Below the pieces are notes generated by a model. It was not told where the DNA came from and did no database searches. It saw nothing but the letters and a program-made list of their open reading frames with translations. A program made the position numbers and the translations under genes. A stretch of 38,871 nucleotides of DNA from Priapulus caudatus (lineage: Eukaryota > Priapulida > Priapulimorpha > Priapulimorphida > Priapulidae): positions 1 through 38,871 of the forward strand of contig NW_014577140.1 in the NCBI RefSeq assembly GCF_000485595.1. Direction: 5' to 3'. This document shows positions 22,101 to 37,783 of this stretch, one piece after another (position 1 is the stretch's first letter; every line of letters starts with the position of its first letter).

Positions 22101-24566
22101 TTTAAGTAAAATTTATAGTGGCGGATAAAATCACAGCCGCAATGAGAAAAACGTAATATGTATTTACGTCCGCCGCCGTTCAGATGCGTCTTCTTGCATT
22201 CGCGCTGCACGCCAGCTGTGCCTAAGATCGTCGCACGTAGTCAATATAAGATAAAAATAGTTACAGATTGAGTTAAAAGCTCCCGCGTGCACGCATGCGT
22301 GTGGATGTGCGTGTGTGAATTCATGGCTTTCACAATTTTATATTGCAAAATACCATAAATCCCATAATACTATAATACTAACTGTGTTTCGACATCGTAT
22401 AGAGAGTAGCGTTGCAGACTGCTGTGTCTCCAAACCTGCAAAACCCACCAAACGATGTACATTAAACATCACATTTTAAGCGGCAGGTCGGCAATTGCGA
22501 AATCGTGCAGGAAAGCTCTATCAAGCTCTAGCAGATGAGGCCACGATAGACAATTTACCGGATCCCCTTCAGTTCGTTATCCGCGAAGTAAATTTATCAA
22601 TTCCCGGGATCTATCCAATTTTCGAACGGCTCTAGGCTTGATGTATGATAGCGGCGCTTACCGGCTCTATATCGTAGGCCAATAGAACATATTTTACATC
22701 TGGGGACACGTAATAGACATCCGTGTTGAGTCTTCTCTAAAATATAAAAGAAAACTTGTTTTGATCATTTTGAACTGGATTATTTGCAATCGCCGTATTT
22801 AAATTTATTGTATTATTGTTTATACTCGTCGATCATTGGAATTATGCACACTTTAGGGAATGCAAGATTACATTTTTTAAATCTATTACTCACAAAAGTG
22901 CTATTATCCATAAGGATCCTAAGGGTAGCGTTAGGGCCTAACCCTTCGCCCAACAACCTTGTATCCTGGATCACTAATGCACCATCGTCATTCCTATAGA
23001 CGAATTTATCACCTAAAATGTAGACGATGAAATAAAACCTAACGATATATAACAGGAGTAGATAATAGGGATATATAACCAATTCACACGTCAGTAACGA
23101 CCCAATGTAAGTTATAATTACGGAACACTTGCAACCTAAAACGTGTTCAAAGCCTGGTGAGGCACCTTGCATGTTAATAAAAAATCTATTAGTTTGATAG
23201 CTTCTTATTGGTAACAACCCTTGTACGAAAAGTTAGCCGGTTGCCCGATGAATGAACTGCAAGATAACATAATCGTCAGAGCAGCAGCACATACTGAAAT
23301 ACTTATGCTGCGTTGCAATTACAAAATGCGATAGATATACTTTTAGCTATTTATGATTACATGTACCATCTATAATGATAATTTAATAGCTGGCACTAAC
23401 CTTTCGGCCGTGCGGAGTTCATTATCGTACCACTATGATGACCAGACATTTAGGGTGCGACTGATATATTTATGGAACATCAAAATCTATAATATAGCAA
23501 TATGATGTTTCTTTTTTAGACCAAATTGATTATACAGTACATTGATATTCATACCGCGTATCCACGTGATGGAGTATTTGTCAGTGTCGAATGCGTCAGT
23601 GAATAACTGATCAAAGACCATCCGCTCCCCCTTGAAATTGTCTTCTTCGGCTGAAGAGTTAAAAATAGAAATGGTACTTGCAGTTAGTAAAAGAGATATA
23701 TTATTGCATCTGTTACAAGGTAGTCTGGAAAGAATACATCCCCGTCTTTTATGCGACGCTTACCTTTTATATGTACGCCCATCTAACGGGAATGTATTTT
23801 ATCAGATTGAATCCAGCATTGTTTACAGCGTACCGCACACGATCCCTGTCTATATAATGCTAGTGATATCTCTATCTGCACAAATCCGTAATGCTGGTGA
23901 AAGCTCATGCAAATCTTCCATTACGGCACGATACAGTACGATACGGCCCCACGATAAGCCTCTATACATGAGCTGTTTTGACCGTCTGTGTCTGTCCTCG
24001 CGTTACAACTATAGAGATGGTTCTCTGCTAAAGGCCACGAGAATATCGAAATGCAGCAGTAAATTGAAGTCCGTGCGTGCATCGTATCTCAAGTGCGTCG
24101 GCGCAGGTAGTTCAACGCAATAGCCATTGAATAATAATAAATACAGCACTGTAAACAGTAATGGGGAAAGCATGTATTTAGAATATGATACTCGATAAAA
24201 AACTGATTTCATATCAGTATTCAAGGTTATTACGAACATATACCGCGTACGACCGAATCGCGTACGTGCTATTCCGATATATAGGTACCATTCCTCCAGC
24301 CGAGACAGAGACGTCATTCGCTATTAACCGGGCGTGGCTCGAATCGTGGGACGTCACTAATCTCACATGGGTGGCTACACGATGATGACGTATTTTCGGA
24401 AAAAATAAATAAATTTGCGCAATAGTTGGAGCGTGTGGCAGGGTGCGTTACCTGGCGTCAGCACGACGACTGCAGTGACGATCAGCGCGAAGACGATGAG
24501 TATGACGAGTACAGCAATGCCGATCCCCCGCCAGTTCCGCTCGCTCGGCTGCCCTCCGACCAACTC
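11614..24566 (-). CDS. Dipeptidyl-peptidase 4/6/10-like protein, 21 exons, 5' end missing
   Basis: Serine peptidase family S9B, type II membrane protein. Homologues either cut X-Pro dipeptides from peptides (DPP4) or, as inactive forms, modulate Kv4 channels (DPP6, DPP10). Residue 1 is the first residue seen. A short cytoplasmic [14 protein letters not shown] stretch precedes one transmembrane helix (about 15-37), as in DPP6/DPP10. Then come the beta-propeller with YEEE (240-243), AYGGPG with the oxyanion Tyr (589), GWSYGG with Ser673, Asp755 in SDDNVHFQ, and an acidic tail. The spacing from Asp755 to the His position is 32 residues, exactly as in DPP4, but residue 787 is Asn (AAC, 11755-11757). 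The join is 2501 bases; one inserted base in exon 11 would make 833 residues. DPP4 has 766 and DPP6 about 800-865. Exon 1 and the promoter were not found. Confidence 0.92.
12126..12272 (-). CDS. DPP-like exon 21
   Basis: It encodes [20 protein letters not shown] and continues [19 protein letters not shown]. This carries the catalytic Asp (755) and the substrate-contacting Asn (757) of the DDNVHF motif. The donor is GTAAGT, phase 0 on both sides. Confidence 0.93.
12474..12520. repeat. Intronic (TA)n and TGCG microsatellite
   Basis: (TA)n at about 12478-12497 is followed by GTGCG repeats, in the intron between exons 20 and 21. Confidence 0.8.
12751..12815 (-). CDS. DPP-like exon 20
   Basis: It encodes [20 protein letters not shown] (first Asp codon split), almost identical to the DPP4 segment holding the S1-pocket Tyr666. 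The acceptor is TTTTCAG and the donor GTAAAA. Confidence 0.93.
13296..13495 (+). repeat. 99-bp tandem duplication
   Basis: Two nearly identical 99-bp copies start at 13296 and 13395, each beginning TTAAAGGGACA. A C/G difference in ACACTAG versus ACAGTAG is one of very few mismatches, so the duplication is recent. Confidence 0.9.
13296..13996. mobile_element. TTAA-flanked MITE in the intron between exons 19 and 20
   Basis: The ends are AGGGACACTAGCCTCTAGG and, inverted, AGGGATCGTTTACTCTAGG, with TTAA at 13296-13299 and 13993-13996. TTAA duplication is typical of piggyBac and Kolobok elements. The left end is present twice in tandem (see the 99-bp repeat). No transposase is recognised inside. 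Confidence 0.65.
14309..14420 (-). CDS. DPP-like exon 19 (catalytic serine)
   Basis: It begins [20 protein letters not shown], completing GWSYGG across the intron, so the nucleophile codon TCC is at 14418-14420. It continues [17 protein letters not shown]. The loop after the nucleophile is four residues longer than in DPP4. The donor is GTAAGT, phase 1. Confidence 0.94.
14735..14832. repeat. Intronic (CA)n and (TA)n microsatellite
   Basis: CA runs and an AT run lie in the intron between exons 18 and 19. Confidence 0.9.
15069..15126 (-). CDS. DPP-like exon 18
   Basis: It encodes [19 protein letters not shown], ending immediately before the catalytic serine. The acceptor is TATGCAG and the donor GTGAGT. 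Phase 2 in and phase 0 out agree with the neighbours. Confidence 0.93.
15463..15657 (-). CDS. DPP-like exon 17
   Basis: It starts [20 protein letters not shown] (the Tyr stabilises the oxyanion in DPP4) and continues [28 protein letters not shown] replaces the usual GRGSGYQG. The donor GTGCGT follows ...DQLVAT, phase 2. Confidence 0.93.
16395..16470 (-). CDS. DPP-like exon 16
   Basis: It encodes [20 protein letters not shown] and LLID, the strand leading into the hydrolase domain. The acceptor is GTTTCAG and the donor GTGAGT. It joins exon 15 in frame only if that exon uses the GTAAGT donor. Confidence 0.88.
16793..16891 (-). CDS. DPP-like exon 15
   Basis: It encodes [20 protein letters not shown] and [12 protein letters not shown], aligning with the DPP6 IEIDDYNLP region. 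The donor GTAAGT gives the correct phase. An upstream GTAAAT would break the frame. Confidence 0.88.
17468..17795 (-). CDS. DPP-like exon 14 (largest exon)
   Basis: These are the last propeller blades: [13 protein letters not shown], then VYYIATDN, the Cys-rich [20 protein letters not shown] and [14 protein letters not shown]. The Cys pattern matches the conserved DPP4/DPP6 CLSC...C...C region, so propeller disulfides are likely kept. The acceptor is TTACCAG and the donor GTACGG. Confidence 0.94.
18265..18411 (-). CDS. DPP-like exon 13
   Basis: It encodes [20 protein letters not shown] and then [20 protein letters not shown], a propeller blade matching the GWVGRFRP region of DPP4. The acceptor is GTTCCAG and the donor GTACGT, phase 0. 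Confidence 0.9.
18876..19002 (-). CDS. DPP-like exon 12
   Basis: It encodes [20 protein letters not shown] and [12 protein letters not shown], matching the W-x-N-R-x-Q-N-x-S blade of the family. NVS is a potential N-glycosylation site. The acceptor is TTTTCAG and the donor GTAAGT. Confidence 0.93.
19129..19177. repeat. Intronic TG/GC-rich microsatellite
   Basis: TG- and CGTG-type repeats in the intron between exons 11 and 12. Confidence 0.85.
19262..19462. repeat. Intronic CA/CACG microsatellite
   Basis: About 200 bp of CA, CACG and CGCA repeats, 41 bp downstream (in gene sense) of exon 11. Confidence 0.9.
19503..19602 (-). CDS. DPP-like exon 11, one base short
   Basis: After a TTTGCAG acceptor the exon reads AGEKNPT, then meets TGA. 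One base later in frame it reads [20 protein letters not shown] and continues to a GTACGT donor that agrees with exon 12. The KAGxxNPTVxL motif is strongly conserved in the family, so a single base is missing near 19583-19597. The length is 100 where 101 is needed. It is either an assembly error or a true null mutation. Confidence 0.82.
19704..19784. repeat. Intronic TG/CGTG microsatellite
   Basis: It lies upstream (in gene sense) of exon 11, in the orientation complementary to the CA tract at 19262-19462. Confidence 0.9.
20602..20762 (-). CDS. DPP-like exon 10
   Basis: It encodes [20 protein letters not shown] and [20 protein letters not shown], then TVKEMRYPK. It completes the YEEE motif whose Glu pair binds the substrate N-terminus in DPP4. 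The WWSPxGxxLxYAxFNDTEV signature is unmistakable. The acceptor is ATTACAG and the donor GTAAAC. Confidence 0.95.
20896..21099 (+). pseudogene. Penelope-like retroelement C-terminal fragment
   Basis: The plus-strand frame encodes [20 protein letters not shown], then [31 protein letters not shown] and a stop. This matches the region after the GIY-YIG endonuclease at the end of Penelope-like polyproteins (D-H-x(n)-N-H-x-I-D-W-x(n)-I-x-D-R-E and K-E-A-x-x-I-R). It is a 3' remnant with no reverse transcriptase. It sits antisense in the intron between DPP-like exons 9 and 10, beside the exon 10 acceptor. Confidence 0.75.
21213..21253. repeat. Perfect 18-bp hairpin with 5-base loop
   Basis: The arms ATCAAGAGCTAATAAACA and TGTTTATTAGCTCTTGAT are exact complements separated by TTTTG. 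It lies 114 bp downstream of the Penelope-like stop codon and may belong to the element's 3' end. Confidence 0.85.
21587..21713 (-). CDS. DPP-like exon 9
   Basis: It encodes [20 protein letters not shown] and then [12 protein letters not shown], the conserved YNGIxDWVYEE segment. The acceptor is TACTACAG and the donor GTAATT, phase 1. Confidence 0.94.
21996..22080 (-). CDS. DPP-like exon 8
   Basis: It encodes [20 protein letters not shown] and WAPVGHSL, matching the L-Q-Y-x-G-W-x-P-x-G-H motif of DPP6 and DPP4. The acceptor is CTCTTCAG and the donor GTAAGT. Confidence 0.93.
22168..22221 (-). CDS. DPP-like exon 7 (small)
   Basis: Fifty-four bases from a TCTTAG acceptor to a GTAAAT donor give [18 protein letters not shown]. 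It is the only combination found that links exons 6 and 8 in phase. The sequence itself is not conserved, so this exon is less certain than the others. Confidence 0.6.
22383..22435 (-). CDS. DPP-like exon 6
   Basis: It encodes [17 protein letters not shown], matching the WRHSYTAxYDxYD segment of DPP4. The acceptor is TTTTGCAG and the donor GTTAGT. Confidence 0.85.
22662..22736 (-). CDS. DPP-like exon 5
   Basis: It encodes [20 protein letters not shown] and DIEP, matching the ISPDGxYxLLxYNxEP propeller segment. The acceptor is ATTTTAG and the donor GTAAGC, phase 0. Confidence 0.92.
22894..23012 (-). CDS. DPP-like exon 4
   Basis: It encodes [20 protein letters not shown], then [15 protein letters not shown]. 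It corresponds to the EYLYKQENNILVFN...ENSTF blade of DPP4. NAT and NST are potential glycosylation sites, the second shared with DPP4. The acceptor is CATTTTAG and the donor GTGAGT. Confidence 0.93.
23555..23650 (-). CDS. DPP-like exon 3
   Basis: It encodes [20 protein letters not shown] and then [11 protein letters not shown], the juxtamembrane stalk and propeller start (V-x-x-D-L-F...W-I of DPP6). The acceptor is CTCTTCAG and the donor GTATGA. Confidence 0.9.
24452..24566 (-). CDS. DPP-like exon 2 (transmembrane exon)
   Basis: It encodes [20 protein letters not shown], followed by the rest of a hydrophobic helix and LTP. This closely matches DPP6/DPP10 (ELVG...P..RNW.GI.IALLVI). A TTGCAG acceptor immediately precedes the first Glu codon, so an upstream exon with the start ATG must exist. 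I could not find it in the window. Confidence 0.92.
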
Positions 24567-31755
<7,189 letters not shown>

Positions 31756-33750
31756 TGCTGCTCGTAAAGCAGAATGCGCGCGCCTCTTTCGTGCGAGGCA
31801 GACGTGATAAACGTACAGCACAGCACCGCAGCGTCTAAGCCTTTCACCCAAACATCTAAGCCTAGCGCGATTACACACGAAATATGACCGACGCTCATGC
31901 CGCCTGACGTCACTACCCTTGTTACTGACGTCACTACCCTTGTTATTGACGTTACTAGCACTTGTTCCGACATTTATGTCCTAACAACTTATGTCATAAA
32001 TTTCTATGCCATCCACGATTCATCGACGTCGTAAAGCTACGTACATCATCGTTGCCAATTGATATCGCATACCGCCACGAAGAAAGCAGCGTAGAAGCTA
32101 GCACGCGTCATTCACGCGCGATCGCACGCAAGTGTTTTTACACTAATGCGCGTAACGCCACTGGTGCTACGCGTCATTAAGACACCCCGTAATTATACGG
32201 CGCTTCCGTGGCGAGAAACACACGTGTGTCCATGGCAACAGATCTACTTCCGCGCGCTAATCGCGGTTACGCGCGCGCTAGTCTCTATGATAATTAAGAG
32301 CGACGCGCTGCAGCTAATTCGTAATACACGCCACGGTGACGCCCTGCAATCTCACACGACGCTGTCCTCTGTCGTCGTCCTCACACGCAGCTGGCACGGA
32401 AGCTCGCCGACGCACACGTACGCAGGGCGCGCTGATAAACCACACACACGCTTTGCAACACTTCACAAAAAAGCGCATAGCCCACGCACTTAAATCCCCG
32501 AGCCGATGCCTGTGTGCATACGCGGAGAATCAGCGAAGCAGGTATCGCAATATTTATGACAACCTTTTACGAGCACACGGAGGTTCGCTTCCTACGTCAC
32601 CGACGAACGCAGTCAATCGCAAGCCGTTAGGCTCGGCTACATCTACGTGATGTAACGTAGTGTGCGCTCACACGACAGCGACATCACGGGATATAGACAC
32701 GCGTATGAGTCACAGCACGAACAGCGGCAGCATTTCGCAAACGCGTCGAACAAATAAAAGTAAACGATATAGTCGTCGATGTCGCAGCATCTGCGAGTGC
32801 CCGTGGCTCGCCAGCACGCGCATGCGCCGTGCGGACGGCGATTCGCACACACACACATACACACACACACTGTATGGAGGTCGAAGCGTCTGCGCTATGT
32901 ATTGCTTCCTCTATATACGCAAGACGTAGGTCTGCAATTAACACCCATTTACACAATCGCTTGCGCAGTTCGTCTCGGCGATGGCGTTATATAGGGATAC
33001 TGGCCGGTATTCCTGCTGCAGATTACTAACACGTTCTATAGAAATCAGCCCTTATGCTTTGCCGGCTCACAAAAATGCGCGCGTCTGTATGACGATGCGG
33101 AAATTGACGTATATGGTCTTATACAGATGGTTGCCAATCTGCGGGAATCAATTGCACGAGCAACTTCGCTGAAGTTGTCATCCGAATCTATTCACTTACA
33201 GAAAACATAGGGAGCGATACCCCAGATTTAATGCCGTTTTGTGTGAGCGCGCGTGTGCGTGCGTGCTTATGCGTGCGTGCGTGCGTGCGGCGGTGTTCGC
33301 GTCTGTGCGCGTAGCATAGATGTGTTATCGTTGCCGCGCGCGATCGTCTGCGTTCAAGTGCGTGCGCGTGCGGACGCTCGTGTGCTTCTCATTTTTACTG
33401 CCACGTTTCCTGTTTCACGTATCGATCGCGGTTTGTTTTGATCATTGTTTTGCACGCTGATGCGAGCGTCGATGCCTCGTGTAGACGTAACGGGAGGGAG
33501 TCGCATGGCTTGTCGAGAACGCTCTATACGGAAGTCGCAGAGCGAACGGAGTAACGCTCGTGTCGTATGTCTACAGAAGTGAGAACGCGTGCGGCAACGA
33601 CACACGCCTGTATGTGCGACGTAGGGACTTTACATGGATAGAAAAATAATTTTATGAAAATGATTGGCATTTGTGATTGCGCAAGTAAATTGAGCGAAAG
33701 CCCCCTGTTGAAGTCGCAACGACAATAGAAATTGATCAGTATACGTACAT
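31756..33750. other. CpG-rich, no gene recognised
   Basis: Visibly richer in CG dinucleotides than the flanks, with tandem CRE-like sites at its left edge, CA repeats near 32850-32870 and GCGTGC repeats at 33245-33300. This could be a promoter-type CpG-rich region, but I found no exon. Confidence 0.35.
31905..31954. promoter_or_regulatory. Three CRE-like sites at 21-bp spacing
   Basis: TGACGTCACTACCCTTGTTA occurs at 31905 and 31926, and a diverged copy starts TGACGTTACTA at 31947. The sites repeat every 21 bp, about two helical turns, so bound CREB/ATF dimers would face the same side of the DNA. Confidence 0.5.

Positions 33751-33751
<1 letters not shown>

Positions 33752-33829
<78 letters not shown>
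33752..33829. repeat. (CA)n microsatellite
   Basis: About 77 bp of uninterrupted CA followed by GCGCGGCGGCGCGCG. Confidence 0.95.
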
Positions 33830-33830
<1 letters not shown>

Positions 33831-33881
33831 GCGGCGGCGCGCGCGTGTATATTCTAGAGTATTTCTAACGATACATGTGCC

Positions 33882-34705
33882 TAAGGGTTCCTATATACAG
33901 AGAGTTGCGCCAACTCAGGATTTGACTCCATGTTGTTTTTCCAAATGGATCCACACCGCTGCCGCTTAAGTACAGCGCTGTATGATACGCTGTACAATGG
34001 TCCGTAGTAATTAATTAGACTAATCGTGCTTCAATAAACGTAAATTAACAGAGATTATAGCTAAGACATGTGTCTATGTGTATATAGATTTCTAAAGAAT
34101 GTAACTCAAATCGTTCGCAGGCGATATGATAGTTTTATTTTACACTTTCTTACCGCCAAGCCGTGCGTATATTAACCTGTGCGATACCGCGCGTAGATAC
34201 TTACTAATTATTAAACCACTCGCGCTTCAATAAACTGCAAGAATCACAGAGTCATAGATAACACATGTTGTTTATATGTATCTTAGATTTCTAGAAAAGT
34301 AACTCAAATCGTTCGCGCTATATGATAGCTTAATTGTACACTGTGCTTAGTTGTAAACAACAGCAGCTAAGTCATTTTGGAAGAATAATGACAACTGTAA
34401 TTCACAAGATAAATGCGTATACGTTCCACTCTCCACTCGCTCGCAGCTGTAACATGTGTTTTGCAGTTCTAGAAATCTAGATACACATAGACACATGTCT
34501 TAGCTATAATCTCTGTAAATTTTGAGTTTATTGAAGCACGATTAGTCTAATTAATTACTACGGACCATTGTACAGCGTATCCATACAGCCCTGTACTTAA
34601 GCGGCAGCGGTGTGGATCAATTTGGAAACAACATGCCGTCCAGCGATCACGTAACCGATTTTTTCTGACTCGTCATGGCGCAACTCTCTGTATACAGGGA
34701 CCCTA
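33882..34705. mobile_element. hAT-like foldback MITE, copy 2
   Basis: It has the same internal order and ends as the element at 5665-6474 (TAAGGGTTCC at left, GGGACCCTA at right). It is flanked by the 8-bp duplication CATGTGCC (33874-33881 and 34706-34713). Both long inverted arms and the tandem internal block are present. Scattered one- and two-base insertions distinguish it from copy 1. No coding region. Confidence 0.88.
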
Positions 34706-34713
34706 CATGTGCC

Positions 34714-35860
34714 GGGCGTGCGCGCGTGCGTGTGTGTTTGTTTGTGTGCGTGCGTGCATGCGTGCCTGTGTATATAGCGTAGAAAGACGCTAGTCGTGAG
34801 TCCATAAATATTTCCGTTTTGCACCATCTGCTAGGCGATGTACGAAAATTGATTGCCTTTCAAATAACTTCATAATTCGTGCATAATTTAGATGCGCAAA
34901 TCTGAGGAAAACGTCTATAACTGTCAAGCATTAATCGCGCTCACTGTGTTTTATAACATTTACACTCGGCTTTATAATATCCACACAGGATAAGGCTACA
35001 TTTTTGTACAGCGTGAAGCATAGATAATTTAGTGAACCATTATAGATTTAGCTTTCATCTATTCGTGTCACATACTGTAAATTCACAAGGATAGCGAAAT
35101 ACAATACAACAAATTCATAGTTATAATAGATTGAGTTGCTTGTCTATAATTATTGATCAAATATGTGCAATAACAGCAAAACATTATATTTCCTGTAAAC
35201 ATCTACTCTATATGTGTGCGCTCTAAGCCTATACGTCTAGAATAACACGTCAGTGAAACTATTTATTTGTATCGAATTGCTGTAAGAAGCATTCAACTAG
35301 TTTAGATTATAAGCCGGATTGGGATTCGGTTGATCACGAAATATGGCAGAAACACAAACAGAATTCATGCATTTCATTCTTCCTATGACGAACGACGAAC
35401 TACGATGTCTTACCATATGACATTCCTGCGACTTACCATTTGAGAAGACTTGACTATTCTAGGAAGAGTATTGCCGTGTAATTATGTTTTGCGTATAGAA
35501 TGTGAAATTCCGCAGATTATGTCGGTATGTGATTTTCTAGCGGAGAATGACAGAGCAGAATCGATGGATGGACGGTGCGGGTCGTGGGGGAACAGATTAC
35601 AATCGTGTTCGTGCAAAGACAGGGAAACGAATGAAAACATATCATTACATGATCTCCCTTATATGCATGCTATATTTATTTGAGTGCATGATGTGCTTTT
35701 TTCAATACAGCTCCTTCTTGACCCTTCACATTCCTTATTTGTACGTGTGCGTGCGCCCGTGCGTCTGGGCAAACGTGCATCCGTTCGCTAGTATGTGTGT
35801 GGGCGAGAGAGACATTACTTAATTATAGAACCCAGGTTAATATGATAGCATAGCTCGAGT
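34714..35860. other. No gene seen, AT-rich intergenic
   Basis: A short GTGCG run at 34715-34770 and otherwise unremarkable AT-rich sequence. Confidence 0.45.
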
Positions 35861-36076
35861 ATGGCTGTCTGGGCTTATTTGTCAAACGGAAGCGTGGTTG
35901 CATTGGCTCTTAAGCCGTCGTTCGTGAAATCCGTTAGCTCGCGCGCCTCTTTCATTGAGGTTTACACGGAGATTAAAGCAGAGGCTCTCGCGCACCGCAC
36001 TGATCTCAAAGAATTATTCATGAAAGCGCTTATCCAAGCTTTGAGGCCGACGTCTTCGACTGAAGAGTCGCCGTGA
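35861..36076 (+). CDS. Unrecognised 71-residue ORF, possible small exon or gene
   Basis: The ORF starts MAVWAYLSNGSVVALALKPS and ends RPTSSTEESP. Its composition is balanced and soluble-protein-like, with a Lys/Glu/Leu-rich helix-forming middle (about residues 32-60). This sets it apart from the low-complexity frames around it. I recognise no family. No TATA box or splice context stands out, and it could be a chance frame. Confidence 0.25.
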   Translation: MAVWAYLSNGSVVALALKPSFVKSVSSRASFIEVYTEIKAEALAHRTDLKELFMKALIQALRPTSSTEESP

Positions 36077-36210
36077 GCGAACGCCATTGCTTTCGCTCAA
36101 TTAACCTGAGGTGTTGGCGCCAACATTGCGTTAGGTGATCCAATATAGCCATGCTTTCTGTATCCGATCAATTGAGATAACTCGATTTTGCGCTTCCCCA
36201 CCATAATAAA

Positions 36211-36265
36211 ACCACACACACGCGCGCACGCACGCACGCACACACGCACGCAAGCACGCACGCAT

Positions 36266-36361
<96 letters not shown>

Positions 36362-36427
36362 NNNNNNNNNNACGCACACACGCACACACGCACGCAAGCA
36401 CGCACGCACGCACACACACACACACAC

Positions 36428-36462
<35 letters not shown>

Positions 36463-36463
36463 A
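36211..36463. repeat. CA/CACG microsatellite with assembly gap
   Basis: CA-type repeats are interrupted by ten Ns at 36362-36371. Sequence on both sides of the gap is the same kind of repeat, so the true length is unknown. Confidence 0.95.
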
Positions 36464-36743
36464 CCTTCGATCGCCGAAAGCTCAGTCGATACGGCGGAGT
36501 CATTTAAAAAGATAAGATAAGTTATAAGATATAATTGGGTGTACATAGAGTTTACTGTAAAACTGAGATAAGAAGCGGCCTAACGTAACTAATTCGGTCA
36601 TCATACATCATGGACATTTTCCCCAATTACAGTGCGTCTTAAATGCTACGCACGTCACTAAGACACGCTGATGTATATACTAACATTCTTTCTCCACGTA
36701 CGAGCATGTTTCTTCGCGCGTTTGAGAAAGCTATATCCTTTAG

Positions 36744-36745
<2 letters not shown>

Positions 36746-36789
<44 letters not shown>
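36746..36789. repeat. (AT)n microsatellite
   Basis: An uninterrupted AT run of about 43 bp. Confidence 0.95.
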
Positions 36790-36791
<2 letters not shown>

Positions 36792-36799
36792 AGGTTGTA

Positions 36800-37467
36800 C
36801 AAGGTTCTACAGTTTTGGTTTTTTGGTTTTGGTTTTTTAGTACAAATAGACATGAAGTCCGCGCTGCGTGGAAAACTGGATTTCATAAAAATTCCCTTAT
36901 CCAATATACATATATGGATAATCAATCGTTCAATAGTTTGCTGCTAGTAGGTGCTAGAATAAGTGTCAATAAACAAAACTACTTTTATCTGTCATTTACG
37001 AAGCGATATCATGACCATCTGGGTAAATAATTTACTAGACTTAATCTCGGTCACCGATTTCGCTATGAGTAAGAAAGTGGTTGTTGGTTGCTATAGTTAC
37101 CGAGATAATGGCTCGATATGAAAATTAGTTTGGCAATAGCAGGAACCCCGACACATGCAGCAGTAAGGTACAATAAAGTAAAGTAAATTACACTGCCTCC
37201 GCCCTGCGGAGTAAGACGTTTAGCACCTCAAGGGTTTCAGTATTTCGGAAGAGCAGTTCCTATGAGCCTCCCGATGGAGTCAGATATATGTTTGAAAACG
37301 GAATTTTGCGCAATTATCTATCCGGAAAGGTACGAGACATGTCTGTACTGCAACCCAGCAATACACGATACTGCTCTACCGATTCCTGTCCTTGGAATTA
37401 TTTTTTATCTGACACTGCGCATATCTTCAGAAAGAGATCCGGCCAGAGCGATATGATATAGTCATAA
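36800..37467. other. No gene seen
   Basis: It starts with a T-rich stretch of TTTTGG-type repeats (36813-36839). No conserved exon was recognised. Confidence 0.4.
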
Positions 37468-37783
37468 TCAAGGTGACTCCGATGTGGTGCTCAAAGTGAT
37501 GCAATCGTCCTTCTCTTCAAATACTTTTAATAAAGTATTTAAATAGATTCCCATTTTGTAGTTGATGTCGTCACTATCGTGGCCGAAACAAAACGTTGGA
37601 TAAAGTGGACCAGAGTTGGCCTTTCTGACAGAACTCTTGAATTCGTCTTAAGGTCGTTAAGGGTATATCATTCTTATCAATCTCTTCACACTGAGCGTCC
37701 GGCGATTGACATTCGCGTGGCCTTCTTCGTACCTACGAGGATGACTCTCAATTAACTCCTTTAAAAACATCGCATGCTCGTCC
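37468..37783 (-). pseudogene. Coding-like remnant of unknown family
   Basis: Two adjoining minus-strand frames look protein-like. The upstream one (37657-37783) has HAMFLKELIESHPRRYEEGH. The downstream one (37468-37647) has TFCFGHDSDDINYKMGIYLN followed by TLLKVFEEKDDC. Each ends in a stop and together they suggest a decayed gene or transposon remnant. I do not recognise the family, and neither frame has a clear start. Confidence 0.25.

Noticed and set aside
33524-33826. VCVC- and HTHT-rich ORFs over CA/TG repeats, here and at 8223-8469, 19045-19470 and 36097-36546
   Set aside because: These are translations of dinucleotide repeats, not genes.
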